Source: Bradyrhizobium liaoningense | Lineage (GTDB): Bacteria; Pseudomonadota; Alphaproteobacteria; Rhizobiales; Xanthobacteraceae | Reading direction: 5' to 3' | Assembly (NCBI RefSeq): GCF_018130785.1 | Contig: NZ_JAFCJT010000010.1 | Coordinates: forward strand, 62,001 to 126,000 | Length of the DNA: 64,000 bases | Shown: positions 1 to 7,464 of the stretch, piece after piece | How positions within the stretch are numbered: the stretch's first letter is position 1 | How the letters are laid out: each line of letters begins with the position of its first letter | Program-made: the position numbers and the translations under genes | The notes under the pieces: model-generated | Databases searched by the model: none | What the model was told of the DNA's origin: nothing | Seen by the model: the letters and a program-made list of their open reading frames with translations, nothing else

Positions 1-50
1 CTTCTTCAGCGGCCCTCAAGGGGCGACGGGGATAGTGATAAAGCGAGAGC

Positions 51-1718
51 TTACGCCAGCTCCGCCGATGCGCGCTGCATGTTCGACGACATGTCGGAGG
101 TCACGATGCTCTGCTCCTCGACCGCGGCCGCGGTGGAGGCGATGAACTCGTTGACGCCGGCAATCGCGGCCTTGATCGCGGTGAGCGAGTTCGCAACGTC
201 GCCCGAGATGGTGTTCAGCGCGTCGATTTCGGAGGTAATCGTGTCGGTGGCCTGCTTGGCCTGGCCGGCGAGGTTCTTCACCTCGGAGGCGACCACGGCA
301 AAGCCGCGGCCGGCTTCGCCCGCACGCGCCGATTCGATCGTGGCGTTGAGTGCAAGCAAATTGATCTGACTGGTGATGCCCGAAATCATCTCGACGATGC
401 CGGTCATGGCCTGCGCCGCCGCAGTCAACTTCTGAGCCTGGCCGTCCGCGGACTCGACCCTCGTGGTCGCGACCTTGGAGGTCTCGCGCGATTTTGCCAT
501 GGTCTCGGAGATCTCGCGGATCGAGGCGCTCATCTGCTCGCTGCCGGCGGCGACGGCCTCGATCAGCCCGCGCGCATTTTCGGCCTTCTTGCGGCCGATC
601 GCCTGCGCGGTGATGTCGGTGGCGTATTTCACCACCTTGTAGGGCTTGCCGTTGAGATCAAAAATCGGGTTGTAGGACGCTTGGATCCAGATTTCGCGGC
701 CGCCCTTGGCGATCCGCTTGTATTCGGCGGCCTGGTATTCGCCGCGGTTGAGCGTTTCCCAGAACTGGCGGTAGGCCGCGGAGTTTTTCTCGTTCGGTTC
801 CACAAACATGCTGTGGTGCTGGCCCTTGATCTCGGTCAGCGAGTAACCCATCGCCTTGAGAAAATTCTCGTTGGCGGTACGGATCGTGCCGTCCATGTTG
901 AACTCGATCACGGCCTGCGACTTCTGGATCGCGGCGAGCTGGCCGTTGTTGTCGGCAGCCTTCATCTTCTGCGCGGTGACGTCGGTTGCGAATTTCACCA
1001 CCTTGAACGGCTTGCCGGTCTCGTCGAGGATCGGGTTGTAGGTCGCGAGAATCCAGATCTCCTTGCCGCCCTTGCCGAGCCGCTTGTACTCGGCCGCCTC
1101 GAACTCGCCGCGGTTCAGCTTGACCCAGAACGCGGCATAGGCCGTGCTCACGCGATCCTCGGGCGTCACGAACATGCTGTGGTGCTTGCCCTTGATCTCG
1201 TCGAGCGAATAGCCCATCGCGCCCAGGAAGTTCTCGTTGGCGCTGACGATTGTGCCGTCCATGTTGAACTCGATCACGGCCTGCGCGCGGTTGATTGCGG
1301 CGATCTTGCCGGAGTCTTCCATGGTCTTGATCTTGTACGCCGTGATGTCGGTGGCGAACTTGATGAAGCTGACCACCTTGCCGTTCTTGTCCAGCAGCGG
1401 CGCGTACGAGGCATGAACCCAGACTTCCTTGCCGTTCTTGCCGAAGCGCTTGTATTGCGTGGTCTGGAATTCGCCGCGATTCAGGCTGGCCCAGAAGTCG
1501 CGATAGCGGGCGCTCTCGCGCTCAGCCGGACTGACGAAGATGCTGTGGTGCTTGCCCTTGATCTCGGCCAGCTTATAGCCGCTCATTTTCAGAAGGTTCT
1601 CGTTGGCATCGAGGATAGTGCCATCGAGATCGAATTCGATGACGGCCTGCGAGCGATCGAGGGCTTCGACTTCCGCGAGCGCGTGCTGGATCTTGGCCTT
1701 GCCGGTGAAATTGAACAC
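51..1718 (-). CDS. Soluble methyl-accepting chemotaxis protein with three tandem PAS domains (BdlA-like)
   Basis: A 555-residue cytoplasmic chemoreceptor with no membrane segment. Three PAS domains start near residues 24, 146 and 268, a spacing of exactly 122 residues. Each carries a QAVIEF start, a GTI..ANEN core, an EIKGxHHSxFV segment and an FATDxTA (YATDITA in the third) end. The C-terminal half (about 385-555) is a short signalling module with the conserved hairpin tip around ARAGEAGRGFAVVASEV. The order PAS-PAS-PAS-MCP without transmembrane helices resembles BdlA and energy-sensing receptors, so it probably senses an internal redox or small-molecule cue and signals to CheA. The start is GTG at 1718, preceded by a GGGGAA ribosome site. 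The ligand is unknown. The protein ends soon after the signalling helices, without a CheR-binding pentapeptide. Confidence 0.9.
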   Translation of the reverse strand: MFNFTGKAKIQHALAEVEALDRSQAVIEFDLDGTILDANENLLKMSGYKLAEIKGKHHSIFVSPAERESARYRDFWASLNRGEFQTTQYKRFGKNGKEVWVHASYAPLLDKNGKVVSFIKFATDITAYKIKTMEDSGKIAAINRAQAVIEFNMDGTIVSANENFLGAMGYSLDEIKGKHHSMFVTPEDRVSTAYAAFWVKLNRGEFEAAEYKRLGKGGKEIWILATYNPILDETGKPFKVVKFATDVTAQKMKAADNNGQLAAIQKSQAVIEFNMDGTIRTANENFLKAMGYSLTEIKGQHHSMFVEPNEKNSAAYRQFWETLNRGEYQAAEYKRIAKGGREIWIQASYNPIFDLNGKPYKVVKYATDITAQAIGRKKAENARGLIEAVAAGSEQMSASIREISETMAKSRETSKVATTRVESADGQAQKLTAAAQAMTGIVEMISGITSQINLLALNATIESARAGEAGRGFAVVASEVKNLAGQAKQATDTITSEIDALNTISGDVANSLTAIKAAIAGVNEFIASTAAAVEEQSIVTSDMSSNMQRASAELA

Positions 1719-2038
1719 TTAAGTTCCCCGTAATGGTTCAACTATGCATCGGCCGAGCTGCAATTGGCCTTGTCGAGAAAGTTGCATGCACGCGTTGACC
1801 AACTGTAAACCCTTGCAGGAAGCTGCGCCGTCTCCGTAGTTCCGCGTGCACCGGCCATGCTGCTCAACTCGCAGGCATTCCGGATTCATATGCACGGCGG
1901 GGTTCATAGGCAGGCCGTATTTGTACGGACGCACATCGCGATATTTTTCGCATCGTCTGTGTTGAATTTCGGCAAGCAATGTCGGCGCAAAGATGCGTGC
2001 ATCGTCTTCAAGAGGATTTCTCTGCGAAAGACCGATCG
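1719..2038. other. Intergenic region between divergent chemoreceptor and NTF2-like genes
   Basis: A 320-base gap that must hold the promoters of the divergent genes on either side. I see no gene, terminator hairpin or convincing promoter hexamers; short open frames here lack ribosome sites and recognisable content. Confidence 0.5.
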
Positions 2039-2404
2039 ATGCCTGACGATCGCGAGCACCTGATTCGAAACCTCTTCGCCGCCTATCTCGCCAACGATCG
2101 GCGAGGGGTCGCCGACGCATTGGCTGACGATTTCCGCTTCACCAGTCCGTTCGACGACGACATCGACAAGGCGGCCTATTTCGAGCGCTGCTGGAGCGAC
2201 ACCGGCTGGATCGCGCGACACGACATCGAGCGGATTTTCGTCCAGGGCGACGAGGCGTTCGTCACCTATCTCTGTCTGGCGACAGACGGCAGGAGCTTTC
2301 GTAACACGGAGTTCTTCACCTTTGCCGGTGGCAAGGTCCGCCGCATCGAAGTCTATTTCGGTGCGGCCCGGAAGGATGGGCGCTTCCTGCCACAGCCGCG
2401 CTAG
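2039..2404 (+). CDS. SnoaL/NTF2-like nuclear transport factor 2 family protein
   Basis: A 121-residue protein of the small alpha+beta-barrel NTF2/SnoaL type. It begins with a helix (EHLIRNLFAAYLANDR) and shows the usual pattern of a pocket-forming fold: an ADDFRFTSPFDD segment followed by strands ending in GGKVRRIEVYFG. Family members include ketosteroid isomerase-like enzymes and many stress-associated proteins of unknown substrate, so no reaction can be assigned. I chose the ATG at 2039 because homologous proteins begin close to the first helix; an in-frame ATG at 1979 would add 20 unrelated residues. It precedes two YCII-type genes on the same strand, suggesting a small cluster but not proving an operon. 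Confidence 0.75.
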   Translation: MPDDREHLIRNLFAAYLANDRRGVADALADDFRFTSPFDDDIDKAAYFERCWSDTGWIARHDIERIFVQGDEAFVTYLCLATDGRSFRNTEFFTFAGGKVRRIEVYFGAARKDGRFLPQPR

Positions 2405-2568
2405 CGGCCAGCGCAATAACCTCCGGAATAATTTTCATCACCCTGTCGGTTCCGTAAAAGTTCGTTCGTCTTGGAGGTGAGGGCGGGCGGCGCGGGCCGC
2501 CGCTCCCGTCCTTCCGGGGGGCGCCTTGCGGCGCAAACCCGAAATGACAAAGCAAGCAAGGAATGCTC

Positions 2569-2973
2569 ATGCGCTTCATGATGCTGATGATCCCGCTCGG
2601 CTACGAGACCGCGCCGCCGGACGTGCAACTCGATCCCGAACGCGTCGCCGCGATGATGCGTTACAACGAGGCGCTCAGGGATGCCGGCGTGCTGATCACG
2701 CTCGACGGTCTGCATCCGCCGTCGATGGGCGCGCGCGTCTCGTTCGCGACCGGCGAGCCCATCGTGACCGACGGCCCCTTCGCCGAAGCCAAGGAAGTTC
2801 TGGGCGGCTACTGGATGATCGAGGTTGCCTCGCGCGAGGAGGCGATCGCCTGGGCGAAGAAGTGCCCGGCCTCCGCCAATGAGGTCATCGAGATCCGGCA
2901 GGTGCAGGAGATGGCCGACTTTCCGCCGGAGGTGCAGGCAGCCGCCGCCGGCTTCGAGGATCTGAAGAAGTAG
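2569..2973 (+). CDS. YCII-related (DGPF) domain protein
   Basis: A 134-residue YCII-like protein. The diagnostic DGPFAEAKE segment lies mid-protein and is followed by the GGYWMIEVASREEAIAWAKKCP strand-helix region typical of the DGPF branch, which is often encoded next to extracytoplasmic-function sigma factors in actinobacteria and rhizobia. No such sigma factor is present here. The biochemical role is unknown; the fold is a dimeric ferredoxin-like barrel. The start is set at the ATG at 2569, which has AAGGA six bases upstream; the ATG at 2563 would touch that site directly. The next gene, at 3036, encodes another YCII relative, so the two may act together. Confidence 0.85.
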   Translation: MRFMMLMIPLGYETAPPDVQLDPERVAAMMRYNEALRDAGVLITLDGLHPPSMGARVSFATGEPIVTDGPFAEAKEVLGGYWMIEVASREEAIAWAKKCPASANEVIEIRQVQEMADFPPEVQAAAAGFEDLKK

Positions 2974-3035
2974 CAGGGCCTCACGCGCGGCCAATGCATC
3001 GAACTTTTCTCATCCAACAACCTGAGGAGAACCCA

Positions 3036-3401
3036 ATGAGCACTGAACAGACATTCCTCGCCGTCTATCTCGGCAGCGTGAGCGGCGCGAAGATGGCGGC
3101 ATGGCAGGCGCTGCCGGAGGCCGAGCGGAAGGCGAAAGAGCAGGAGGGCTTGGCCGCCTGGCACGGCTGGGTCGAGAAGCACAAGGCCGTCATCGTCGAG
3201 TTGGGCGGACCGCTCGGCAAGACCCGGAGGATCGACGCCGGCGGTGTCACCGAGGTCAGCAATGCCTTGACCGGCTTCACGGTCGTGCGGGCCGCCTCGC
3301 AGGAGGCCGCCGCGGAACTGTTCAAGAACCACCCGCACTTTGCGATCTTCCCGGGCGAGGCCGTCGAGGTGATGCCGGTGTTGCCCATTCCCGGCCGCTA
3401 G
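3036..3401 (+). CDS. YCII-related domain protein
   Basis: A 121-residue protein starting MSTEQTFLAVYLG, with a conserved WHGWVEKHKAVIVELGGPLG block and ending in a strand (AIFPGEAVEVMPV). The overall pattern matches the YCII/dimeric alpha-beta barrel superfamily. The start at 3036 is supported by GAGGAGAA just upstream; an earlier in-frame ATG at 2994 is not needed. It follows the DGPF-type gene by 62 bases on the same strand, so co-transcription is likely. Function is unknown; YCII relatives include dechlorinating and hydrolytic enzymes, but no active-site histidine/aspartate pair can be assigned with confidence here. Confidence 0.75.
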   Translation: MSTEQTFLAVYLGSVSGAKMAAWQALPEAERKAKEQEGLAAWHGWVEKHKAVIVELGGPLGKTRRIDAGGVTEVSNALTGFTVVRAASQEAAAELFKNHPHFAIFPGEAVEVMPVLPIPGR

Positions 3402-3466
3402 GACGCGGGCGACCGTGAGAATACGGGGTTAATCACGCCCCATCGCAGCTAGTGACCTTCGCGCCC

Positions 3467-3495
3467 AGCTCATGTAAACCTCGTTCACATGAGCT
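3467..3495. promoter_or_regulatory. Palindromic TetR-type operator overlapping the start codon of the TetR gene
   Basis: A 29-bp near-perfect inverted repeat: arms AGCTCATGT and ACATGAGCT (9/9), plus an inner AAC/GTT pair around CTC. The core TGTAAACCTCGTTCACA has the shape of TetR-family operators. The ATG of the regulator (3489) sits inside the right arm, so bound repressor would cover both transcription and translation initiation. A related site lies at 4297-4315. Confidence 0.7.
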
Positions 3496-4229
3496 GGCGC
3501 AAGGAGCAACGCCGCGCCGAGCGCGGCTATCACCACGGCAACCTGAAGGAAGCCCTGTTGCAGGCCGCCCTCGGGCTGATTGCCGAGAAGGGCGCGGCCG
3601 GCTTCACCTTCGCCGATGCCGCGCGTATGGCCGGCGTCAGCGCGGCGGCGCCTTACCGGCATTTCCGCGACCGCGACGAGTTGCTGTCCTCGATCGCGCA
3701 GCGCGGCTTCGAGCAGTTCGAGCAGCGCCTGACGGCAGCCTGGGACGATGGGCGCCCGGATACGGTCACGGCGTTCGAGCGCGTCGGGAAGGCCTATCTC
3801 GCCTTTGCCCGCGAGGAGCCTGCCTTCTACAACGCGATGTTCGAATCAGGCGTGCCGGTCGATTCAAATCCGGCGCTGCAGGCCGCCAGTGAACGCGCCT
3901 TCAACATCATTCGCGCCGCTGCAGAACGGCTTGCCGCGCTCGCACCGCCCGGTACGCCGCGACCACCGGCCATGATGATGGCGCTGCACATCTGGTCGAT
4001 GGCCCACGGCGTAGCCTCGCTGTTCTCCCGCGGCGATGCCGCGCGGCGAAAACTGCCGATGTCGCCGGACGAGCTGCTCGAAGCCGAGGTGCTGATCTAT
4101 CTGCGCGGTCTCGGCTTCCCGACCGACCGCCGCGCCCAGGCCAAGGGCGCCGAGCCGCCCCCGGTGCCACCGGAGGCATCCTCCGGTTCTGGCCTTCCGC
4201 CCGGCGGCCCCTGGGGCAAGCCGAAATAA
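3489..4229 (+). CDS. TetR/AcrR family transcriptional regulator
   Basis: A 246-residue one-component regulator. The N-terminal DNA-binding domain (about residues 14-62) contains the GYHHGNLKEALLQAALGLI helix, the FADAARMAGVSAAAPYRHF helix-turn-helix and the RDRDELL helix typical of TetR proteins. The C-terminal ligand domain contains ALHIWSMAHGVASL, a pattern of the WHG-type C-terminal family. The tail is proline/glycine-rich. The start at 3489 has no visible ribosome site and lies within a strong palindrome, so translation may be leaderless or initiate weakly. The downstream DUF2852 gene carries a matching operator and is the obvious second target. The inducer is unknown. Confidence 0.9.
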   Translation: MSWRKEQRRAERGYHHGNLKEALLQAALGLIAEKGAAGFTFADAARMAGVSAAAPYRHFRDRDELLSSIAQRGFEQFEQRLTAAWDDGRPDTVTAFERVGKAYLAFAREEPAFYNAMFESGVPVDSNPALQAASERAFNIIRAAAERLAALAPPGTPRPPAMMMALHIWSMAHGVASLFSRGDAARRKLPMSPDELLEAEVLIYLRGLGFPTDRRAQAKGAEPPPVPPEASSGSGLPPGGPWGKPK

Positions 4230-4269
4230 AATTGCGCAAATAATTCGCCCACCCTGTCAGGCGGCCGGC

Positions 4270-4315
4270 TTGACAAAATCGCGGGATGGTCTAGCTATGT
4301 AAATGTTATTTACAT
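4270..4315 (+). promoter_or_regulatory. Promoter region and second TetR-type operator upstream of the DUF2852 gene
   Basis: TTGACA at 4270-4275 is a consensus -35 box. The region expected to hold the -10 box runs into a 19-bp palindrome at 4297-4315, ATGTAAAT-GTT-ATTTACAT, whose core TGTAAATGTTATTTACA matches the operator on the upstream TetR start (TGTAAACCTCGTTCACA) in both half-sites and spacing. The layout suggests repression by steric block. No exact -10 hexamer can be fixed. Confidence 0.65.
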
Positions 4316-4349
4316 TCACAACGGCGCTGGTGCCGTGATGGAGATGGAA

Positions 4350-4841
4350 ATGGCCTACACCGCTGATGTCAATCGATGGCGCGGCCCTTCGGACCAACAC
4401 CAACAATACGAGCATCCCCGCATGCTCGACACGCCCTGGCATCCCGGCTGGATCGCCGTGACCATCCTCGGCTTCATCATCTGGTGGCCGATCGGACTTG
4501 CCCTTCTCTTTTTCACACTCGGGAGCAGAAGAATGTCGTGCTGGAGCAACCAGGATCGCTGGCAGAACAAGATGGAGCGGATGCAGTACAAGATGGACCG
4601 CATGCGCGGCCGCATGGAGCGCCGTGGCTTTGGCTTCGGCTTCGGTCCGCCCTCGAGCGGCAACCGCGCCTTCGACGAGTACCGCACCGAGACGCTTCAA
4701 CGGCTCGAGGAAGAGCAGGTCGAGTTCAAGAACTTCCTCGACCGTCTGCGTCACGCCAAGGACAAGGAAGAGTTCGATCAGTTCATGGCGCAGCACAAGA
4801 CGCGCCCGACCCCGCCGCCGACCGACCAGCCGCAGGGCTGA
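4350..4841 (+). CDS. DUF2852 family membrane protein
   Basis: A 163-residue protein with one or two hydrophobic stretches near residues 31-60 (WIAVTILGFIIWWPIGLALLFF), followed by a basic Met/Arg-rich region (MERMQYKMDRMRGRMERR), a GFGFGFG patch, and a C-terminal alpha-helical part (TLQRLEEEQVEFKNFLDRLRHAKDKEEF) ending in a proline-rich tail. This is the pattern of DUF2852, a rhizobial membrane family of unknown function. GGAG six bases before the ATG at 4350 supports that start over a GTG/ATG pair at 4335-4340. An operator matching that of the preceding TetR gene lies about 35 bases upstream, and a strong terminator follows, so it is probably a single-gene unit under that regulator. Confidence 0.8.
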   Translation: MAYTADVNRWRGPSDQHQQYEHPRMLDTPWHPGWIAVTILGFIIWWPIGLALLFFTLGSRRMSCWSNQDRWQNKMERMQYKMDRMRGRMERRGFGFGFGPPSSGNRAFDEYRTETLQRLEEEQVEFKNFLDRLRHAKDKEEFDQFMAQHKTRPTPPPTDQPQG

Positions 4842-4915
4842 TCTAAATAGGCTGATCCGGCGTCTGCCTCTCAAAGCCTTCAGGCGCATGCCCCCAAAGT
4901 CCTGATGGCCCCGAG

Positions 4916-4956
4916 CCGCCCGCCTGCGCAACCCGCAGGCGGGCGGTTTGGTTTTT
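4916..4956 (+). terminator. Rho-independent terminator after the DUF2852 gene
   Basis: A perfect 13-bp stem (CCGCCCGCCTGCG pairing with CGCAGGCGGGCGG) closed by a 5-base loop and followed by TTTGGTTTTT. It lies 75 bases after the stop codon at 4841. Confidence 0.85.
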
Positions 4957-5041
4957 GGGGACCAGAACCAACTGTCGGCGAACCGACACCAAGACTTGCG
5001 CGTGCCACCTCAATCCGCCGCGCTGCTGGACGACGCGCATC

Positions 5042-5242
5042 ATGGACCTCTACACCCGCCTGCTGCTTGCCGTGACCGCCTTGGCGGTGTTGGGCTACAT
5101 CAGCTGGTCTATGGCAGTTGCGCGTCCGATCCCGACTGTCATTTTCGTCTCTGCGCCGGTGGGTGTGCGTTCTGCGGCGTTGATCACGTACATGTGCAGG
5201 ATCGGTAGAACCCGATCCGCGCCGGGCCCGACCAAGCCCTGA
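5042..5242 (+). CDS. Small membrane protein, possibly a decayed gene fragment
   Basis: A 66-residue frame starting MDLYTRLLLAVTALAVLGYISW, with one clear hydrophobic helix (about residues 5-22), a second weaker hydrophobic stretch, and a basic C-terminus. I do not recognise a family. It is the first of three short, closely spaced frames (5042, 5209, 5537), the second of which is frameshifted, so this one may also be part of a decaying locus. No strong ribosome site is visible before the ATG. Treat as a possible gene. Confidence 0.4.
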   Translation: MDLYTRLLLAVTALAVLGYISWSMAVARPIPTVIFVSAPVGVRSAALITYMCRIGRTRSAPGPTKP

Positions 5243-5540
5243 CGGCGCCTCCCGCGGCGCCAACGGGTACGACCATAACCAACGCCGAATGCAAAGAGAT
5301 CGGCCGGCGCATCGCACTTCTCGAGCGCGCGACGGCGCTGTTCGACCGGTTCGGAACCACCGTGCCGGTGGCGATCGCGTTCCTCAACGGATGGCCGACG
5401 GAGGTCCAGCTCTATCCGCAGTGGCAGCTCGGCGAATCCTGGCGGTTCTTTCTCAGCCTTTATCTCTATATCTCTATTGGTTCGCCGCGCTCGCACTCGG
5501 CCGTGCGGTCTCGTTTGCGAAGGGGAGTCTCGCCCCATGA
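5209..5540 (+). pseudogene. Frameshifted small membrane protein gene with an 8-bp tandem duplication
   Basis: The frame opens after a TAG at 5206-5208 and runs through ECKEIGRRIALLERATALFDRF and LNGWPTEVQLYPQWQLGESW. At 5461-5476 the sequence TATCTCTA is present twice in tandem and throws the frame. Removing one copy restores a continuous reading frame, SLYLYWFAALALGRAVSFAK..., to a TGA at 5538-5540 that overlaps the next ATG as CCATGA. The restored product would have a hydrophobic helix near its C-terminus. No good ATG start is visible upstream (GTG at 5362 is possible), so the 5' end may be damaged too. Family not recognised. Phase variation or an assembly error are alternatives to decay. 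Confidence 0.6.
5461..5476. repeat. 8-bp tandem duplication (TATCTCTA x2)
   Basis: Two adjacent exact copies of TATCTCTA inside a coding frame. Loss of one copy restores the frame, so this is the probable lesion. Confidence 0.85.
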
Positions 5541-5674
5541 TCCTGCTCCGCGATTTCGCGCTCTATGCTCTTCCCGTCCTCGTCGCAGCGGGCGGCTGGT
5601 GCTATGCACTCAGCCTGCGCAAGCAGGGCGGGCCTGGCCGGCGACGCGAGGGCAGGGCCATCCGGCCGGCCTGA
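5537..5674 (+). CDS. Very small single-helix membrane protein
   Basis: A 45-residue frame, MILLRDFALYALPVLVAAGG..., with one hydrophobic helix (about residues 5-20) and a strongly basic tail rich in Arg and Gly. Its ATG overlaps the stop codon of the frameshifted gene upstream (CCATGA), the usual arrangement for translational coupling in an operon; GGGGAG lies about 12 bases upstream. Similar tiny membrane-anchored proteins occur as accessory subunits in respiratory and transport operons, but I cannot assign a partner. It might be non-functional if the locus is decaying. Confidence 0.45.
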   Translation: MILLRDFALYALPVLVAAGGWCYALSLRKQGGPGRRREGRAIRPA

Positions 5675-5737
5675 CTGGCGCCCCCACGCAGATCGCCTAT
5701 ATTTGCCGGTGCAAACGCAGGCAGAGCGGAGGCGGCG

Positions 5738-6505
5738 GTGGCAAAAGCTGCGATCATGGCGAGCGACAGCCTCTGGCAGGCGATCCGCGGCGAAGCGGAG
5801 CGTGCGGCGGCTGCGGATCCCGTCTTCGGCAAGGCCGTTGCCGACGCCATCCTCGCCCATGACGATCTTGCCGCCGCGCTCGCCGATCTGATCGGGCGCA
5901 GGCTTGGTGGAAGCGCAGCCGAGCGCGCGCGCTTCACGGCCTTTTCGAGCGACGCCTTTCGCGAGGAGGCGGACCTGATCGCAGCGGCCGCCCGCGACCT
6001 CCAGGCCATCGCGATCCACGATCCCGCCACCGCCGACCTGCTGCCGCCGCTGCTGCACTTCAAGGGCTACGTCGCGCTGCAAGCCTGGCGCGTCTCGAAC
6101 TGGCTCTGGCGTCATGACCATCGCGACGCGGCGCTGCTGTTTCAGAACGAGGCCTCGAACGTCTTGCAGGTCAGCATTCATCCCTCCGCCAGCATCGGGT
6201 TATCCGTCTATCTCGACCACGCCACCGGCATCGTGATCGGTGCGAATGTGGTGATCGGCGACGAGGTCACCATCCTCCAGAATGTCAGCATCGGCCGCGG
6301 CAGTGAATTGCCGACGCGTTCCCCTCGCGTCGGGCGCGGCGTCTACATCGGCGCGGGCGCGTCCATTTTGGGCGACATCAGCATCGGCGAGTTTGCCAAG
6401 ATCGGTGCCGGCACGGTCGTGACCGGCGACGTGCCTGGTGGCTGCACCGCCGTCGGCAACCCCGCGCGGCTGACCAATTGCCCCGAACCCGCCACGGCGG
6501 CCTGA
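5738..6505 (+). CDS. Serine O-acetyltransferase-like protein (CysE/LbetaH family), active-site variant
   Basis: A 255-residue protein with the CysE layout: an N-terminal helical domain (about 1-145) and a C-terminal left-handed beta-helix of hexapeptide repeats (VIGANVVIGDEVTILQNVSIG and YIGAGASILGDISIGEFAKIG). The substrate motif LDHATG gives Asp160 and His161, equivalent to the catalytic Asp/His of CysE. However, the flexible loop that carries a second active-site His in the E. coli and H. influenzae enzymes (DRHPK) reads TRSPR here, with Ser195 in its place. It may still acetylate serine, or a different small acceptor. GTG start at 5738 with GGAGG upstream; an ATG at 5756 is the alternative. 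The following SDR gene is 30 bases away, so an operon is likely. Confidence 0.75.
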   Translation: MAKAAIMASDSLWQAIRGEAERAAAADPVFGKAVADAILAHDDLAAALADLIGRRLGGSAAERARFTAFSSDAFREEADLIAAAARDLQAIAIHDPATADLLPPLLHFKGYVALQAWRVSNWLWRHDHRDAALLFQNEASNVLQVSIHPSASIGLSVYLDHATGIVIGANVVIGDEVTILQNVSIGRGSELPTRSPRVGRGVYIGAGASILGDISIGEFAKIGAGTVVTGDVPGGCTAVGNPARLTNCPEPATAA

Positions 6506-6535
6506 ATCATCAATCGATCCTCAGGAGATCTGCAA

Positions 6536-7246
6536 ATGAAGACGGCAATCGTGATCGGCGTCGGCCCGGACCGCGGGCTTGGTGCCCGGCTCTGCAAGCG
6601 CCTGGCGGCCGATGGGCTCAAGGTGATCGTCGCGGGCCGGACGCTGTCTGCTTTGCAGGCGGTCGTCGGCGATATCGAAAAGTCGGGCGGCGCGGCCGTG
6701 CCCGTTGTTGCGGACGCGACCAGCGAGCGCGACGTCGTCGCCCTGTTCGACGCCGCAGGCGACGACCTCGACCTCGCCATCTATAACGCCGGCAACAACA
6801 CGCCCGGCAAGATCATCGAGATGGACGCCGACTATTTCGAGAACGCCTGGCGCGTGGTCTGCTTCGGCGGCTTCCTGTTCGGCCGCGAGGCGGTGCGCCG
6901 CATGGTGCCGAAGAAGACCGGCACGCTGCTGTTCACCGGCGCCAGTGCCTCGCTGCGCGGACGCTCCGGCTACGGCGCCTTCAACTCGTCCAAGGCCGGC
7001 CTGCGCACCCTGGCCCAGGCGATGGCCAAGGAATATTCGAGCGACGGCATCCATGTCGGCCATGTCGTGGTCGACGGCGCGATCGCCGGCGACAAGATAT
7101 TGTCGCGGTTCCCGGACGCTGCCGGCCGCGAGGACAGCCTGATCGACATCGAGGGCATCGTCGATGCCTTCGCCTTCCTCTACCGCCAGCCCGAACGCGC
7201 CTGGTCCTTCGAGCTCGATGTGCGGACCTCGAAGGAGAAGTGGTAG
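6536..7246 (+). CDS. SDR-family oxidoreductase with Phe at the catalytic Tyr position
   Basis: A 236-residue short-chain dehydrogenase/reductase. The nucleotide-binding loop is GVGPDRGLG (residues 8-16), the structural NAG motif follows at 84-86, and the catalytic segment has Ser around 136-138. In the usual YxxxK motif the residue four before Lys153 is Phe149; a Tyr occurs at 146, out of register. This is typical of an atypical SDR branch seen in rhizobia and implies altered or lost redox chemistry unless Tyr146 substitutes. AGGAG precedes the ATG at 6536. It follows the CysE-like gene closely, so both may modify the same pathway, but no substrate can be named. Confidence 0.85.
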   Translation: MKTAIVIGVGPDRGLGARLCKRLAADGLKVIVAGRTLSALQAVVGDIEKSGGAAVPVVADATSERDVVALFDAAGDDLDLAIYNAGNNTPGKIIEMDADYFENAWRVVCFGGFLFGREAVRRMVPKKTGTLLFTGASASLRGRSGYGAFNSSKAGLRTLAQAMAKEYSSDGIHVGHVVVDGAIAGDKILSRFPDAAGREDSLIDIEGIVDAFAFLYRQPERAWSFELDVRTSKEKW

Positions 7247-7259
7247 AAGGGCGGCCCTC

Positions 7260-7445
7260 GACCATTTCTACTGCCGTCATTGCCCGTGAAGGCGGGCAAT
7301 CCAGTATTCCAGAAACAGCAATGAGATGCGGAGGAGCCGCAGCGCACTGGACACCCCGCTTGCCGCCTACGCTGAAGCCTTCGGCGCCCCTTGACCTCAA
7401 CCCCGGCGAAGCCTTGGCGTAGCCGGGTCGCGGGGTATGACAGTT
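7260..7445. repeat. Intergenic repeat element between convergent SDR and ggt genes
   Basis: The gap contains CCGTCATTGCCCGTGAAGG...GGGCAATCCAGTATTCCAG and, further on, ACTGGACACCCCGCTTGCCG...GGGTATGACAG. These blocks resemble dispersed GTCATTGC/ACTGG.../GGGTATGACAG elements of Bradyrhizobium intergenic DNA. The element lies between two convergent genes and could act as a spacer or RNA 3' end. Recognition is from memory only. Confidence 0.45.
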
Positions 7446-7464
7446 GCAAGGGTGGCGTAGACGA

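Noticed and set aside
681..1733. A 350-codon open frame on the plus strand through the chemoreceptor gene
   Set aside because: It is antisense to the PAS repeats; the receptor has a GTG start, ribosome site and domain order. The frame follows codon bias of the real gene.
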